Source: Terribacillus sp. DMT04
Lineage (GTDB): Bacteria; Bacillota; Bacilli; Bacillales; Amphibacillaceae
NCBI RefSeq assembly: GCF_019056395.1
Contig: NZ_CP077639.1
Span: 1,366,001 to 1,430,000 of the forward strand
Direction: 5' to 3'
Length of the DNA: 64,000 bases
This document shows positions 42,215 through 52,355 of this stretch, in pieces; within the stretch, counting starts at the first letter, position 1, and each line of letters opens with the position of its first letter. The translations under genes were made by a program, and so were the position numbers. The notes beneath the pieces were generated by a model. It did not search any database. It was not told the DNA's origin and saw only the letters and a program-made list of their open reading frames with translations.

Positions 42215-42997
42215 ATGTCGAGACAAAAAGTTGAAATATGTGGTGTAGACACTTCGAAGCTGCCAGTACTTAAAAATGATGCAATGAAAAAACTATTCAT
42301 TCGCATGCAGCAAGAGAACGACATATCAGCCCGGGAAGAGCTCGTAAATGGAAATCTTCGTCTCGTGCTCAGTGTAATTCAGCGTTTTAACAATCGCGGG
42401 GAGTATGTCGACGATCTTTTCCAAGTCGGCTGTATTGGACTAATGAAATCCATTGATAATTTTGATTTGAAGCATAATGTGCGTTTTTCTACATACGCAG
42501 TGCCAATGATCATCGGTGAAATCCGCCGTTACCTACGGGATAATAATCCGATTCGTGTATCCAGGTCATTACGCGATACGGCATATAAAGCGTTACAAGT
42601 ACGTGAACAGCTGATAGCCAAGACTTCCAAGGACCCTACTACAGCGGAAATTGCGGCGGAGCTTGGTATCGAGCCTTCGGACATAACGTTTGCCATGGAT
42701 GCTATTCAAGATCCGGTCTCTTTGTTTGAACCAATTTACAATGATGGAGGAGATCCGATTTTCGTTTTAGATCAACTGCGGAATGAGTCTGAAAACGATG
42801 GAACATGGCTTGACAACCTATCAATCAAAGAAGGCATGCATCGTTTGAATGAAAGAGAAAAGATGATACTGAACAAACGCTTTTTCCAAGGCAAAACACA
42901 AATGGAAGTGGCAGATGAAATTGGCATTTCCCAAGCGCAAGTGTCCAGACTTGAGAAAGCAGCAATCGAAGAAATGAATAAGCAGATGTTTGAATGA
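42215..42997 (+). CDS. sigG: Late forespore sigma factor SigG
   Basis: 260 aa, same length as B. subtilis SigG, from the ATG at 42215 after GGGAGGAAAG. Regions 2 (NLRLVLSVIQRFNNRGEYVDDLFQVG), 3 (DPTTAEIAAELGIEPSDI) and 4 (TQMEVADEIGISQAQVSRLEK) are complete. The N-terminus RQKVEICGVDTSKLPVL is characteristic of SigG rather than SigF. It controls late forespore genes including those for DNA protection and germination. Confidence 0.98.
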   Translation: MSRQKVEICGVDTSKLPVLKNDAMKKLFIRMQQENDISAREELVNGNLRLVLSVIQRFNNRGEYVDDLFQVGCIGLMKSIDNFDLKHNVRFSTYAVPMIIGEIRRYLRDNNPIRVSRSLRDTAYKALQVREQLIAKTSKDPTTAEIAAELGIEPSDITFAMDAIQDPVSLFEPIYNDGGDPIFVLDQLRNESENDGTWLDNLSIKEGMHRLNEREKMILNKRFFQGKTQMEVADEIGISQAQVSRLEKAAIEEMNKQMFE

Positions 42998-43027
42998 GAG
43001 GCACCTTTTATAGGTGTCTTTTTTTAT
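42997..43027 (+). terminator. Intrinsic terminator after sigG
   Basis: AGGCACCT and AGGTGTCT flank a short loop, followed by TTTTTT; the stem starts a few bases after the stop codon. Confidence 0.85.
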
Positions 43028-43079
43028 ATAGAAAAGTACTTTAATTTCCGCTCCAAAAACTACTTCCCCATATTAATTG

Positions 43080-43107
43080 CCATATCATCAGCTTGGCCGC
43101 ATAGAAT
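43080..43107 (+). promoter_or_regulatory. Possible sigma-E promoter of ylmC
   Basis: CATAGAAT at 43100-43107 fits the sigma-E -10 (CATANANT), and CCATATC at 43080-43086 resembles the -35 at a 13-bp spacing. Weak, but consistent with the sporulation annotation of YlmC/YmxH proteins. Confidence 0.35.
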
Positions 43108-43137
43108 AGATTAAAACAACAAAGGGGTCTGGCTTAG

Positions 43138-43401
43138 ATGACATTAACGGAATTGCAAATGAAGGACATTATTTTGATGGAAAACGGGAAAAGAGTAGGA
43201 AATGTTTCGGATTTAGAGATTAATGAACAGAATGGTCATATAGCAGCAATTGTTGTAACACTTCGAGGAAAAACGATGGGATTGTTTGGCAAGGAAGAAG
43301 AGTTGGTCGTTCCTTGGCACCAAATTATTACAATAGGAACAGATGTTATCTTGATTAAAAGCCCGGAAGCTGTACCTGTTGCAGAAGAAGAGGGAAAGTA
43401 A
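43138..43401 (+). CDS. ylmC: YlmC/YmxH family sporulation protein (PRC-barrel)
   Basis: 87 aa with AAAGGGG before the ATG. A single PRC-barrel domain: MKDIILMENGKRVGNVSDLEIN, GKTMGLFGKEEELVVPWHQI and GTDVILIK. YlmC/YmxH proteins are annotated as sporulation proteins but their mechanism is not known. The C-terminal extension after KSPEAV is short and acidic. Lies between sigG and ylmD as in B. subtilis, with ylmA missing. Confidence 0.88.
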   Translation: MTLTELQMKDIILMENGKRVGNVSDLEINEQNGHIAAIVVTLRGKTMGLFGKEEELVVPWHQIITIGTDVILIKSPEAVPVAEEEGK

Positions 43402-43464
43402 TCCTATACAGTACAAAGCTGAAATATGGTACTATTAAAGCAATTAGAGGAGTGAGAGTACCAT

Positions 43465-44280
43465 ATGAGAGAAGCAGCTTCCAATAAACAAAGATTGTAT
43501 ATGGAGCTTGGCGGCTGGTCAGCTCCTAACAGGATAGTAAGCGGCATCACAACAAAAAACAACGGTGTAAGCAAATCACCATTTGATAGCCTTAATATGG
43601 GACTGCATGTTGGTGACAAAGATGCGGATGTGATTCAAAACCGAGAGCTGCTTGCAGGCGAAATAGCGTTTCCGCTAGCGAATTGGGTGCTGGGCGAGCA
43701 AGTGCATGGCACAGAGATTGCAGTTGTGCAAAAGAAAGATGCTGGACGGGGCAGCAAGTCATTATCGGATAGCATCCCATCAGTTGATGGCCTGATAACC
43801 AATGAACCGGGCTTGCTTCTGGCAGCTTTTTTTGCAGACTGTGTTCCGCTGTATTTTTCTGATGCAAAAACTGGCTGGATTGGCATGGCGCATGCCGGCT
43901 GGCGCGGTACTGTCGGAGACATGGCTGGAAAAATGATTGCAGCACTAGGCAGCCAAGGTGCCAATCCTGCTAACATAGAAGCAATGATTGGTCCTTGCAT
44001 TTCGAAGCACAAGTACGAAGTGGATGACCGTATCTTCCAGCAAATTCCGGAGCGCTTTCGTGCGCAAGTACTCACAGCAAGCGGGGAATCTGATAAGTAT
44101 TATTTAGATTTGCAAGCGCTGAACCGACTGTACTTGCTGGACGCTGGTGTAAAGGATGCGCATATTAAAACAGCACCATTTTGTACATATGAGATGCCGG
44201 AATTTTATTCGCATCGTCAAGATCAAGGTAAAACAGGCAGAATGATTGGTTTTATCGGAATGAAAGAGGAGCAGGTATGA
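43465..44280 (+). CDS. ylmD: PgeF-type laccase-domain protein YlmD
   Basis: 271 aa, GGAGTGAGAG upstream. Cu-oxidase_4 / YfiH family with the metal-site motifs: LGEQVHGTEIA (His), FFADCVPLYF (Cys) and GMAHAGWRGT (His), plus IGPCISKHKYEVD. Relatives act as purine nucleoside phosphorylase or adenosine deaminase, or remove misincorporated residues from peptidoglycan precursors (PgeF). An extended -10 TGGTACTAT lies at 43427-43435. First gene of ylmD-ylmE-sepF-ylmG-ylmH; its end overlaps ylmE by 4 bp. Confidence 0.9.
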   Translation: MREAASNKQRLYMELGGWSAPNRIVSGITTKNNGVSKSPFDSLNMGLHVGDKDADVIQNRELLAGEIAFPLANWVLGEQVHGTEIAVVQKKDAGRGSKSLSDSIPSVDGLITNEPGLLLAAFFADCVPLYFSDAKTGWIGMAHAGWRGTVGDMAGKMIAALGSQGANPANIEAMIGPCISKHKYEVDDRIFQQIPERFRAQVLTASGESDKYYLDLQALNRLYLLDAGVKDAHIKTAPFCTYEMPEFYSHRQDQGKTGRMIGFIGMKEEQV

Positions 44281-44957
44281 ACACGGTACAAGAGAATTTC
44301 GCACAAATACAAGAAAAAATAAAAGCAGCAGCTGCTAAAGCAGGCAGGAATTATGAGGATATTACACTCCTAGCCGTTACGAAATATGTTACAATTGAAC
44401 GAACAGAGGAAGCGGTCAATGCCGGTATTGGCGATTTAGGTGAAAACCGGATTGAGGGCTTCTTAGAGAAGCAAGCGGTCATTGGAGACAGAGCTGTTTG
44501 GCATTTCATTGGCAGTTTGCAATCTAGGAAGGTGAAAGATGTCATTAATCAGGCAGACTATCTGCATGCTCTTGACAGATTATCACTTGCAAAAGAAATT
44601 CAAAAACGTGCAGAGAAAACAATTAAATGCTTTGTTCAGGTTAATGTGAGCGGCGAAGAAACAAAAGCAGGTGTGTCACCAGATGAGACGCTTTCTTTCA
44701 TTCAGCAGCTGGAAGCATTTCCTGCCATTGAAGTTGCAGGACTGATGACGATGGCACCTCACACAAAGGATGAAGATGTACTTCGCCGCGTATTCAGCGA
44801 GTTAAGAGAGCTACGTGATAAAGTTGCTGACGAGGGAATGGCGCATGCACCTTGTGCCTTGTTGTCAATGGGAATGAGCAATGATTACCAAATAGCAATT
44901 GAAGAAGGAGCCACTCATATCCGAGTCGGCTCGGCCCTTGTAGGTCCATACGAATAA
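44277..44957 (+). CDS. ylmE: PLP homeostasis protein YlmE (YggS/PLPBP family)
   Basis: 226 aa single-domain alanine-racemase-like TIM barrel. The PLP-binding Lys is in [11 protein letters not shown] (about K36); [24 protein letters not shown] and the phosphate-binding [25 protein letters not shown] follow. PLPBP proteins buffer pyridoxal phosphate and have no known enzymatic reaction. Translationally coupled to ylmD. Confidence 0.95.
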   Translation: MNTVQENFAQIQEKIKAAAAKAGRNYEDITLLAVTKYVTIERTEEAVNAGIGDLGENRIEGFLEKQAVIGDRAVWHFIGSLQSRKVKDVINQADYLHALDRLSLAKEIQKRAEKTIKCFVQVNVSGEETKAGVSPDETLSFIQQLEAFPAIEVAGLMTMAPHTKDEDVLRRVFSELRELRDKVADEGMAHAPCALLSMGMSNDYQIAIEEGATHIRVGSALVGPYE

Positions 44958-44970
44958 GCGAGGTGAAAAT

Positions 44971-45414
44971 ATGAGTTTCAAAAATAAGATGCGGAACTTC
45001 TTTACAGTGGATGATGAAGAGTATGAGTACGTGGAGGGACAGCCAAACGACGCAGAAGAAGCAGAACCGTATCCTAACGGTCGGGAGCGCAGTCAAAATC
45101 AAAACGTTGTCAGCTTGAAAAGTGTCCAAGCTTCATCAAAAGTAGTACTTTGCGAGCCAAGGACGTACAATGAAGCGCAGGAAATTGCTGACCATGTGGT
45201 GAACAGAAAAGCAGTTGTACTCAATCTGCAGCGCGTTGACCATCAGCAAGCGAAACGGATTGTGGATTTTCTCAGCGGTACCGTTTATGCGCTGAATGGC
45301 GATATCCAAAAGCTAGGCAGCCAAACCTTCCTGTGTGCTCCTGACAATATCGAACTTACTGGTAATATAACCGATATGATAGAGGAACAGGATGAGTATA
45401 ATAAGAGGTGGTAG
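44971..45414 (+). CDS. sepF: Cell division protein SepF
   Basis: 147 aa. The N-terminal amphipathic helix ([11 protein letters not shown]) anchors SepF to the membrane; an acidic linker follows and the C-terminal ~85 residues form the SepF core ([29 protein letters not shown], then [18 protein letters not shown]). SepF binds the FtsZ C-terminal peptide and bundles filaments, overlapping FtsA function. AGGTG precedes the ATG. Confidence 0.95.
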   Translation: MSFKNKMRNFFTVDDEEYEYVEGQPNDAEEAEPYPNGRERSQNQNVVSLKSVQASSKVVLCEPRTYNEAQEIADHVVNRKAVVLNLQRVDHQQAKRIVDFLSGTVYALNGDIQKLGSQTFLCAPDNIELTGNITDMIEEQDEYNKRW

Positions 45415-45420
45415 AAGCAG

Positions 45421-45678
45421 ATGCTCTTTAACATAATTAGTACAGCCTTCACGGTCTATTCCTTTGCATTAATCATTTATATTCTGATGTCATGGTTCCC
45501 TGGAGCAAGACAATCAGCATTCGGTGAAATGCTTGGCAGGATTTGTGAACCATATTTAGATGTATTTCGTCGATTCATTCCTCCACTTGGAATGATTGAT
45601 CTATCGCCACTTGTAGCGCTGATTGTCCTTAATCTGGCGCGGAGCGGAGTAGCTACAATTTATTTCATGATCTTCTAA
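45421..45678 (+). CDS. ylmG: YggT family membrane protein YlmG
   Basis: 85 aa with two hydrophobic helices. The YggT signature is visible: ILMSWFPGARQS, then LGRICEPYLDVFRRFIPPLGMIDLSPLVALI. Located between sepF and ylmH as in most Gram-positives; members affect cell division or membrane shape, but the mechanism is not known. The ribosome site GAGGTGG overlaps the sepF stop codon region. Confidence 0.92.
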   Translation: MLFNIISTAFTVYSFALIIYILMSWFPGARQSAFGEMLGRICEPYLDVFRRFIPPLGMIDLSPLVALIVLNLARSGVATIYFMIF

Positions 45679-45696
45679 TAAGGAGTATACAGCAGC

Positions 45697-46470
45697 GTGA
45701 GTATTTACCAGCATTACCGGGAAGAGGAGCGTCCTTTTATTGATCAGATCCTCTCCTGGATGGAACAAGCAGAGCGTACTTATCAGCCACGCGTAACCGA
45801 TTTTCTTGATCCAAGAGAACAGCTTATCTTCCGGCAGCTGCTCGGCGGGCAAACTGAGCTGCAGTGGGCTTTTTCAGGTGGTGCGGATGCGGCAGAGCGA
45901 AAACGCGGCATCATCGCACCGCTTTATGATGCTGTGGCAGACAGCGACTTCGATATTGTGATGCTGGAAGCAACTTACCCAGTGAAGTTTGTTTCTTTGG
46001 AGCATCGCGATGTGATGGGGGCATTTATGTCTCTTGGGATAGATCGGAGAAAATTGGGTGATATTAGCGTGCAGGATGGTGTGATGCAGCTGTTCACAAC
46101 AGCTGATATCGCCGTATACATTCGGGCCAATTTGACAGAAGTGAAACGTGCTAAAGTAAACTGGGAGCTTGCGGATGCATCGCGTTTTCGTCCTGAACAG
46201 GCAGAATGGATGCAAATGGAAGCATCTGTATCCTCGCTCCGCCTTGATGCAGTCATGAAGGAGCTTTATCGTATGTCGCGGCAGCAAGCATCTTTAAGCA
46301 TCCAGAAAGGTCTTGTCAAAGTTAATTTTAAAACAGTCGAAGATAGCAGTTACCCATTAGCCGAAGGAGATTTAATTTCTTTACGCGGCAAAGGCAGAGG
46401 GAAGCTGACGGAAGTGAAGGGCACGACAAAGAAGGACAAGCAGCGTATTACATTAGAAAAATTAAAGTAG
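45697..46470 (+). CDS. ylmH: S4-domain RNA-binding protein YlmH
   Basis: 257 aa, GTG start after AAGGAG. The C-terminal S4 domain is seen in RLDAVMKELYRMSRQQASLSIQKGLVKVN and DLISLRGKGRGKL; the N-terminal part has the YlmH-specific RNP-like region with ERKRGIIAPLYD. In B. subtilis YlmH binds stalled ribosomes and takes part in ribosome-associated quality control. Last gene of the ylm operon. Confidence 0.93.
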   Translation: MSIYQHYREEERPFIDQILSWMEQAERTYQPRVTDFLDPREQLIFRQLLGGQTELQWAFSGGADAAERKRGIIAPLYDAVADSDFDIVMLEATYPVKFVSLEHRDVMGAFMSLGIDRRKLGDISVQDGVMQLFTTADIAVYIRANLTEVKRAKVNWELADASRFRPEQAEWMQMEASVSSLRLDAVMKELYRMSRQQASLSIQKGLVKVNFKTVEDSSYPLAEGDLISLRGKGRGKLTEVKGTTKKDKQRITLEKLK

Positions 46471-46494
46471 CAGTATCAGCTCTTTTGTGCTATC

Positions 46495-46503
46495 TTTGTC
46501 GAA
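46495..46503 (+). promoter_or_regulatory. Perfect Spo0A-box match upstream of divIVA
   Basis: TTTGTCGAA, nine of nine to the extended Spo0A box, 40 bp before the divIVA start codon in the ylmH-divIVA gap. No clear -35/-10 pair was found next to it, so it could be an operator over an unseen promoter or chance. Confidence 0.4.
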
Positions 46504-46542
46504 TAACAGCAATTATAGATCTATTAATAGGAGGTGGCCGTT

Positions 46543-47043
46543 GTGCCATTAACACCTTTGGATATTCATAATAAAGAGTTTGCCCGCGGATTCCGCGGTT
46601 ATGATGAAGATGATGTAAACGACTTCCTTGACAGGGTGATAAAAGATTATGAAATCATCATCCGCGAGAAGAAGGAATTAGAGGAACGCGTAAGCACGCT
46701 GGAAGAACGCCTTGGTCATTTCAATAATATTGAGACGACATTAAACAAGTCCATCTTAGTAGCACAAGAAACAGCAGAAGAAGTAAAAGGCAATGCGATG
46801 AAAGAATCAAAGCTGATTATTAAAGAAGCGGAGAAAAATGCAGACCGCATTATCAACGAGTCGCTTTCCAAATCCCGTCAAATCGCACTTGAAGTAGAAG
46901 AGCTGAAGAAGCAAGCAAAAGTATTCCGTACGCGTTTGAAGATGCTAGTTGAAGCGCAGCTAGAGATGATTGAAACAGATGACTGGGATGGTTTGTTCGC
47001 GACAGAAGTAGCTTATGAGCCGCAAGAAGAGCCGGCTGAATAA
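46543..47043 (+). CDS. divIVA: Septum/pole-localising protein DivIVA
   Basis: 166 aa from the GTG at 46543 (MPLTPLDIHNKEF, as in B. subtilis), 8 bp after AGGAGG; a GTG at 46534 is part of that site. The N-terminal lipid-binding domain has the conserved FARGFRGYDEDDVNDFLDRV, and the rest is a parallel coiled coil. It binds negatively curved membrane, recruits MinJ at division and RacA at sporulation. Confidence 0.96.
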   Translation: MPLTPLDIHNKEFARGFRGYDEDDVNDFLDRVIKDYEIIIREKKELEERVSTLEERLGHFNNIETTLNKSILVAQETAEEVKGNAMKESKLIIKEAEKNADRIINESLSKSRQIALEVEELKKQAKVFRTRLKMLVEAQLEMIETDDWDGLFATEVAYEPQEEPAE

Positions 47044-47050
47044 GACTCGC

Positions 47051-47079
47051 TTGACGTTTTTCGCAAACTTACATATAAT
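47051..47079 (+). promoter_or_regulatory. Sigma-A promoter of ileS
   Basis: TTGACG at 47051-47056 and TATAAT at 47074-47079 with a 17-bp spacer, starting 7 bp after the divIVA stop. The expected start, around 47086, precedes the T-box. Confidence 0.88.
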
Positions 47080-47099
47080 CTTACTATTATTAGCAAATA

Positions 47100-47357
47100 A
47101 CATGACTCAGATAAAAAGACTGTGATCGGGACAGTAAGAAGTCCATACCGACTGAAGCGAGCCAGGGAAGGTGAGAGCCTGGTGCGGTATTTCTTCCGAA
47201 CATCACCCGTTAGTTTCCATTCGAACCGCAAGCAGTAGAAATGGACGTCTCATTCACGTTACGAATTCGAGTGGATAGAAGTAATATACTTTTGTCTATA
47301 AGGGTGGTACCGCGAGTCTCTCTCGTCCCTTTGGGATGATGAGGGGCTCTTTTTATT
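47100..47357 (+). promoter_or_regulatory. T-box leader of ileS (Ile specifier)
   Basis: Stem I begins near 47105 with the AGTAAGAAGT motif. ATC at 47202-47204 (GAACATCACC) is the best candidate specifier codon, matching isoleucine. The T-box proper AGGGTGGTACCGCG is at 47301-47314 and pairs alternatively with the terminator, whose stem CTCGTCCC / GGGATGATGAG is followed by GGGGCTCTTTTTATTT. Uncharged tRNA-Ile should stabilise the antiterminator and permit ileS expression. It accounts for most of the 353-bp gap. Confidence 0.93.
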
Positions 47358-47396
47358 TACCCGGAAAATAGCTGGTCATGATAAGGAGGAAGAACA

Positions 47397-50150
47397 TTGG
47401 ATTACAAAGACACACTGCTGATGCCGTCCACGGCTTTCCCAATGCGCGGCAACCTGCCAAACAAAGAACCAAAAATGCAGCAAGAATGGGAAGAACAAAA
47501 TATCTACCAAAAAGTACAAGAAAGAACCGAAGGACGACCGCTTTTCGTCTTGCATGATGGACCTCCGTATGCAAATGGCGATTTACACATGGGGCATGCA
47601 CTGAATAAAGTATTGAAAGATTTTATCGTCCGCTATAAATCAATGTCTGGTTTCCATGCACCATATGTTCCGGGCTGGGATACACATGGTTTACCGATTG
47701 AACAGGCGCTTACGAAGAAGAAGGTTGACCGCAAGAAAATGACGGTTGCTGAATTCCGCCGTCTGTGTGCAGAGTATGCGATGCAGCAAATCGATAATCA
47801 GCGCAGCCAGTTCAAACAGCTGGGTGTACGGGGAGATTGGGATAACCCATACATCACGCTAACAAAAGATTATGAAGCAGCTCAAATTAAAGTATTCGGT
47901 GAAATGGCTGAAAAAGGTTTCATTTACAAAGGGATGAAGCCAGTTTATTGGTCTCCATCTTCTGAGTCTGCATTGGCAGAAGCGGAAATCGAATATCAAG
48001 ATAAGCGCTCTGCATCCATTTATGTTGCTTTCCAAGTGAAAGATGGCAAAGACTTGTTTGAAGGAGATGAGAAATTCATCATCTGGACAACAACGCCTTG
48101 GACATTGCCTTCTAACGTTGCAATCTCCCTTCACCCAGAAGTAACTTATGTGGTCGCTAACGTTGGCGGTGAGAAATTCGTCGTAGCAGAAGATTTGTTA
48201 AGCAGCGTAACAGAAACACTTGAATGGGATAACCCAGAAGTAGTGAAAACTTTCTCTGGTAAAGAAGCGGAATATGTGACAGCACAACATCCGTTTTATG
48301 ACAGAGAATCCCTTATCATCCTTGGTGAGCACGTGACTACAGACAGCGGTACAGGCTGTGTACATACAGCGCCTGGACACGGGGAAGAAGATTTCTTCGC
48401 TAGTCAAAAATACAAGCTGCCTGTAATCAGCCCATTGGATGATAAAGGTGTATTCACAAAAGAAGCTCCTGGTTTTGAAGGTGTATTCTATGATAAAGCA
48501 AATAAAGAAATCACCGAACTTCTTGAAGAAAAAGGTGCTTTACTGAAGCTGGAATTCTTTACACATTCCTATCCGCATGACTGGCGTACGAAAAAACCAG
48601 TTATCTATCGTGCGACTGCACAATGGTTTGCTTCGATTAAAGCATTCCGCGATCAAATTATCGAACAAATTAAAGAAGTGGAATGGTTCCCGAAATGGGG
48701 CGAAACACGTCTTTACAATATGTTCCGTGACCGCGAAGACTGGTGTATTTCCCGTCAGCGTGCATGGGGTGTGCCAATCCCAGTCTTTTATGGAGAAGAT
48801 GGAGAACCAATCATCACAGAAGAAACAATCCAGCATGTGTCTGATTTGTTCTTAGAACATGGGTCGAATATTTGGTTTGAGAGAGAAGCGAAAGACTTGC
48901 TTCCAGAAGGATTTACATCAGAGCATAGCCCGAATGGTATCTTCACAAAAGAAACAGATATCATGGATGTTTGGTTTGATTCTGGTTCTTCTCACCAAGG
49001 TGTGCTTGTAAATCGTCCGGAATTGCAGCGTCCAGCTGATTTGTACCTGGAAGGTTCTGACCAATACCGCGGCTGGTTCAACTCTTCTTTGACAACTGCT
49101 GTTGCTGTAACGGGTAAAGCACCTTACAAAGCAGTGTTAAGCCATGGCTTCGCGCTTGATGGTAAAGGGAAGAAGATGAGTAAATCACTAGGTAATATTG
49201 TCGTGCCATCTAAAATCATGAAGCAGTACGGTGCTGATATTCTTCGCCTGTGGGTTGCTTCTGTTGATTATCAATCCGATGTTCGTATCTCGGATGAAAT
49301 CATTAAGCAAACATCTGAAGGATACCGCAAGATCCGTAACACATTCCGTTTCTTGTTAGCCAACTTGCATGACTTTGAGCCGGCGAAGGACAGTGTTGCA
49401 TTTGCTGACTTGAAAGAAGTAGATCGTTATATGCTTGTGAAGCTTTCTGATTTGATCAAGCGTGTGCGTGAAAGCTATGACAAATACGAATTCGCTGATG
49501 TATATTCAGCTGTCTTAAGCTTCTGTTCGGTTGAGCTAAGCTCGTTCTACTTGGACTTTGGGAAAGATATTCTTTATATCGAATCTGCGGATCATCCAGC
49601 ACGCCGCAGCATCCAAACAGCGTATTATGAAATCATCAAAGCGCTTGTACAGATGCTGTCACCAATCATTGCGCATACTGCAGAAGAAGCATGGAGCTAC
49701 ATCCCAGGTGAGAAAGCTGACTATGTGCAGCTGACTGACTTCCCAGAAGAGCTGTCTATTGCAGATCATGATGACTTGCTTGGAAAATGGGATCATTTCA
49801 TGGCCGTTCGTGATGATGTGCTAAAAGCCTTGGAAATAGCGCGCAGTGAGAAAGTAATCGGTAAATCACTTGAATCGAAGCTGACAATTGCTGCAAAAGA
49901 TGACGCAACAAAACAGCTGCTTCAAAGCATCGATAACTTGCATCAGCTGCTTATTGTATCCGAAGCAAATGTAGTGGATGCTGATCCAGAAGCAGCTGAT
50001 TATGAACATGTTGCCGTACGTGTTGAAAAACACCCGGCCAAACGATGCGAACGCTGCTGGGTAGCATCTGAAACGGTCGGCGAAGATGATTCGCACCCGG
50101 ATCTATGCTCCCGCTGTGCGAGCGTTGTAGAAGCTCATTATCAGGCGTAA
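47397..50150 (+). CDS. ileS: Isoleucyl-tRNA synthetase
   Basis: 917 aa, TTG start 8 bp after AAGGAGG. Class I synthetase: HIGH-type [16 protein letters not shown] at about 57-70, the editing CP1 domain ([15 protein letters not shown]), and KMSKS ([10 protein letters not shown]). The C-terminal zinc finger has CERCW and CSRC pairs. Its bacterial-type sequence with full-length C-terminal domain fits the mupirocin-sensitive class, an inference from the family. Confidence 0.98.
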   Translation: MDYKDTLLMPSTAFPMRGNLPNKEPKMQQEWEEQNIYQKVQERTEGRPLFVLHDGPPYANGDLHMGHALNKVLKDFIVRYKSMSGFHAPYVPGWDTHGLPIEQALTKKKVDRKKMTVAEFRRLCAEYAMQQIDNQRSQFKQLGVRGDWDNPYITLTKDYEAAQIKVFGEMAEKGFIYKGMKPVYWSPSSESALAEAEIEYQDKRSASIYVAFQVKDGKDLFEGDEKFIIWTTTPWTLPSNVAISLHPEVTYVVANVGGEKFVVAEDLLSSVTETLEWDNPEVVKTFSGKEAEYVTAQHPFYDRESLIILGEHVTTDSGTGCVHTAPGHGEEDFFASQKYKLPVISPLDDKGVFTKEAPGFEGVFYDKANKEITELLEEKGALLKLEFFTHSYPHDWRTKKPVIYRATAQWFASIKAFRDQIIEQIKEVEWFPKWGETRLYNMFRDREDWCISRQRAWGVPIPVFYGEDGEPIITEETIQHVSDLFLEHGSNIWFEREAKDLLPEGFTSEHSPNGIFTKETDIMDVWFDSGSSHQGVLVNRPELQRPADLYLEGSDQYRGWFNSSLTTAVAVTGKAPYKAVLSHGFALDGKGKKMSKSLGNIVVPSKIMKQYGADILRLWVASVDYQSDVRISDEIIKQTSEGYRKIRNTFRFLLANLHDFEPAKDSVAFADLKEVDRYMLVKLSDLIKRVRESYDKYEFADVYSAVLSFCSVELSSFYLDFGKDILYIESADHPARRSIQTAYYEIIKALVQMLSPIIAHTAEEAWSYIPGEKADYVQLTDFPEELSIADHDDLLGKWDHFMAVRDDVLKALEIARSEKVIGKSLESKLTIAAKDDATKQLLQSIDNLHQLLIVSEANVVDADPEAADYEHVAVRVEKHPAKRCERCWVASETVGEDDSHPDLCSRCASVVEAHYQA

Positions 50151-50154
50151 AGGA

Positions 50155-50191
50155 GAGAAAGCTTCGCCAGTAAGGCGGAGCTTTCTTTTTT
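50155..50191 (+). terminator. Intrinsic terminator after ileS
   Basis: GAAAGCTTCGCC pairs with GGCGGAGCTTTC (one G-U) across a 5-nt loop, followed by TTTTTT. Confidence 0.9.
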
Positions 50192-50265
50192 ATCTATACA
50201 ATCTTTTTGTATGTAATTATGGTAAAATGCAAGATAGATTGTATTGAACGGGGGAAAATAGAATC

Positions 50266-50730
50266 ATGTATTTTATCATCGCGATCATCGCAGTCATTAT
50301 TGACCAATTAACAAAGTTAGCTGTTGTGAAGAATATGACTGAAGGAGAGTCCATTCCAATCATCGACAATTTTCTGTACCTGTCTTCTCACCGCAACCGA
50401 GGAGCAGCGTGGGGAATGTTAGAAGGACAGTTTTGGTTCTTTTATCTTGTTACAGCGATTGTTATTGTTATAGTCAGTTACTATATTGTGAAATATAGCA
50501 AAGAAAGCAAACTGATGGGTGCATCACTTGCACTTGTACTTGGTGGAGCGATTGGCAACTTTATCGATCGTTTATTCCGAAAAGAAGTCGTCGACTTTGT
50601 AGACACGAGGTTTGGCGATTATCATTATCCGATATTTAACGTGGCAGATTCCTGCCTGGTTGTCGGCGTTATCCTCATCATCATCGCAATGCTGCTTGAT
50701 GAGCGAAAGAAAGGGAGAAAAGAAACATGA
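50266..50730 (+). CDS. lspA: Lipoprotein signal peptidase (signal peptidase II)
   Basis: 154 aa with four membrane helices. Catalytic Asp residues are seen in GNFIDRLF (about D101) and FNVADSC (about D128); SSHRNRGAAWGML is the conserved NxGAAWG region. It removes signal peptides from prolipoproteins. An extended -10 TGGTAAAAT lies at 50220-50228. The stop overlaps the next start (ATGA). B. subtilis has ylyA between ileS and lspA; it is missing here. Confidence 0.96.
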   Translation: MYFIIAIIAVIIDQLTKLAVVKNMTEGESIPIIDNFLYLSSHRNRGAAWGMLEGQFWFFYLVTAIVIVIVSYYIVKYSKESKLMGASLALVLGGAIGNFIDRLFRKEVVDFVDTRFGDYHYPIFNVADSCLVVGVILIIIAMLLDERKKGRKET

Positions 50731-51638
50731 GTCAGTTTGAACATACAGTTGCAGCCGAGCAAGCGGGACTGCGCATTGATAAACTGCTGTCAGATATCCA
50801 GGAAGATGTTTCCCGGAGCCAAGCACAAAGCTGGATTAAGGATGATTTGGTGACAGTGAACGGCACGACAGTTAAGAATAAGTATACAGTGCAAGAAGGC
50901 GACGAAATTGCTTGGTCGATTCCCGAGCCTGAGGAAATGGAAATCAAAGCGGAGAATATCCCGCTTGAAATTGTTTATGAAGATGCAGATATTGCAGTTG
51001 TAAACAAACCGAGAGGAATGGTGGTTCACCCTTCCAATGGACATCAGTCTGGTACAATGGTGCATGCATTGTTGTATCATCTGAAAGATCTTTCCGGTAT
51101 TAATGGAACATTTCGTCCGGGGATTGTCCATCGTATTGATAAAGATACGAGTGGTCTGTTAGTTGTTGCAAAACATGACAAAGCACATCAAAAATTAACC
51201 GATATGCTGAAGGATCATGATATAGAACGTAAATACCGTGCAATTGTTCATGGTGTTATTGATCATGAATATGGAACGATTGAAGCACCAATCGGACGTG
51301 ACCCCAATGACCGTCAGAAAATGGCTGTTGTGGAGAATGGGAAACCAGCCGTAACACACTTTGAAGTGTTAGAGCGCTTCGAAGGTTTTACTTACATTGA
51401 ATGTAAGCTGGAAACAGGTAGAACGCACCAAATACGTGTGCATATGCAGTATATTAGCTATCCGCTGGCTGGCGATCCGAAATATGGACCGCGCCGTACA
51501 CTTGACATTGGCGGACAAGCGCTTCATGCAGCTGTACTCGGTCTGCATCACCCAATTACAGGAGAATGGATGCGCTTTGAAGCACCTGTCCCAGAAGTGT
51601 TCCAAGCGGAATTGGACAAGTTGAAATTGAACGCTTGA
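50727..51638 (+). CDS. ylyB: RluA/RluD-family pseudouridine synthase (YlyB)
   Basis: 303 aa. An N-terminal S4 domain (GLRIDKLLSDIQEDVSRSQAQSWIKDDLVTVNG split over about 12-42) precedes the catalytic domain with RIDKDTSGLLVVAK, whose Asp is the nucleophile, and LETGRTHQIRVH. It probably modifies 23S rRNA helix 69 like RluD, or another site. The -35 of the pyr operon promoter lies in its last codons. Confidence 0.93.
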   Translation: MSQFEHTVAAEQAGLRIDKLLSDIQEDVSRSQAQSWIKDDLVTVNGTTVKNKYTVQEGDEIAWSIPEPEEMEIKAENIPLEIVYEDADIAVVNKPRGMVVHPSNGHQSGTMVHALLYHLKDLSGINGTFRPGIVHRIDKDTSGLLVVAKHDKAHQKLTDMLKDHDIERKYRAIVHGVIDHEYGTIEAPIGRDPNDRQKMAVVENGKPAVTHFEVLERFEGFTYIECKLETGRTHQIRVHMQYISYPLAGDPKYGPRRTLDIGGQALHAAVLGLHHPITGEWMRFEAPVPEVFQAELDKLKLNA

Positions 51639-51663
51639 CAGTAATGCAGTCCTATGCGATACT
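51635..51663 (+). promoter_or_regulatory. Promoter of the pyr operon
   Basis: TTGACA at 51635-51640 overlaps the ylyB stop codon; GATACT at 51658-51663 is the -10 with a 17-bp spacer. Transcription would begin near 51670, just before the first PyrR leader. Confidence 0.75.
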
Positions 51664-51674
51664 AATTGCAGTTG

Positions 51675-51784
51675 AATAAGAACCTTTAAGACAGTCCAGA
51701 GAGGCTGATAAGGAAGCGGAGAAGAACGGGATACAAGTGTGTATCTATGCCCCTTATTACCTCATGGTGATAAGGGGTTTTTTC
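51675..51784 (+). promoter_or_regulatory. PyrR-dependent attenuator 1 (before pyrR)
   Basis: The PyrR binding loop AGTCCAGAGAGGCT is at 51694-51707 with flanking stem arms (ACCTTTAAGACAG.../...TGATAAGG). A terminator follows: CCCCTTAT-ACC / GGT-ATAAGGGG and TTTTTT (51748-51784). UMP-bound PyrR should stabilise the anti-antiterminator and stop transcription. Confidence 0.93.
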
Positions 51785-51788
51785 ATAG

Positions 51789-52352
<564 letters not shown>

Positions 52353-52355
52353 ATA

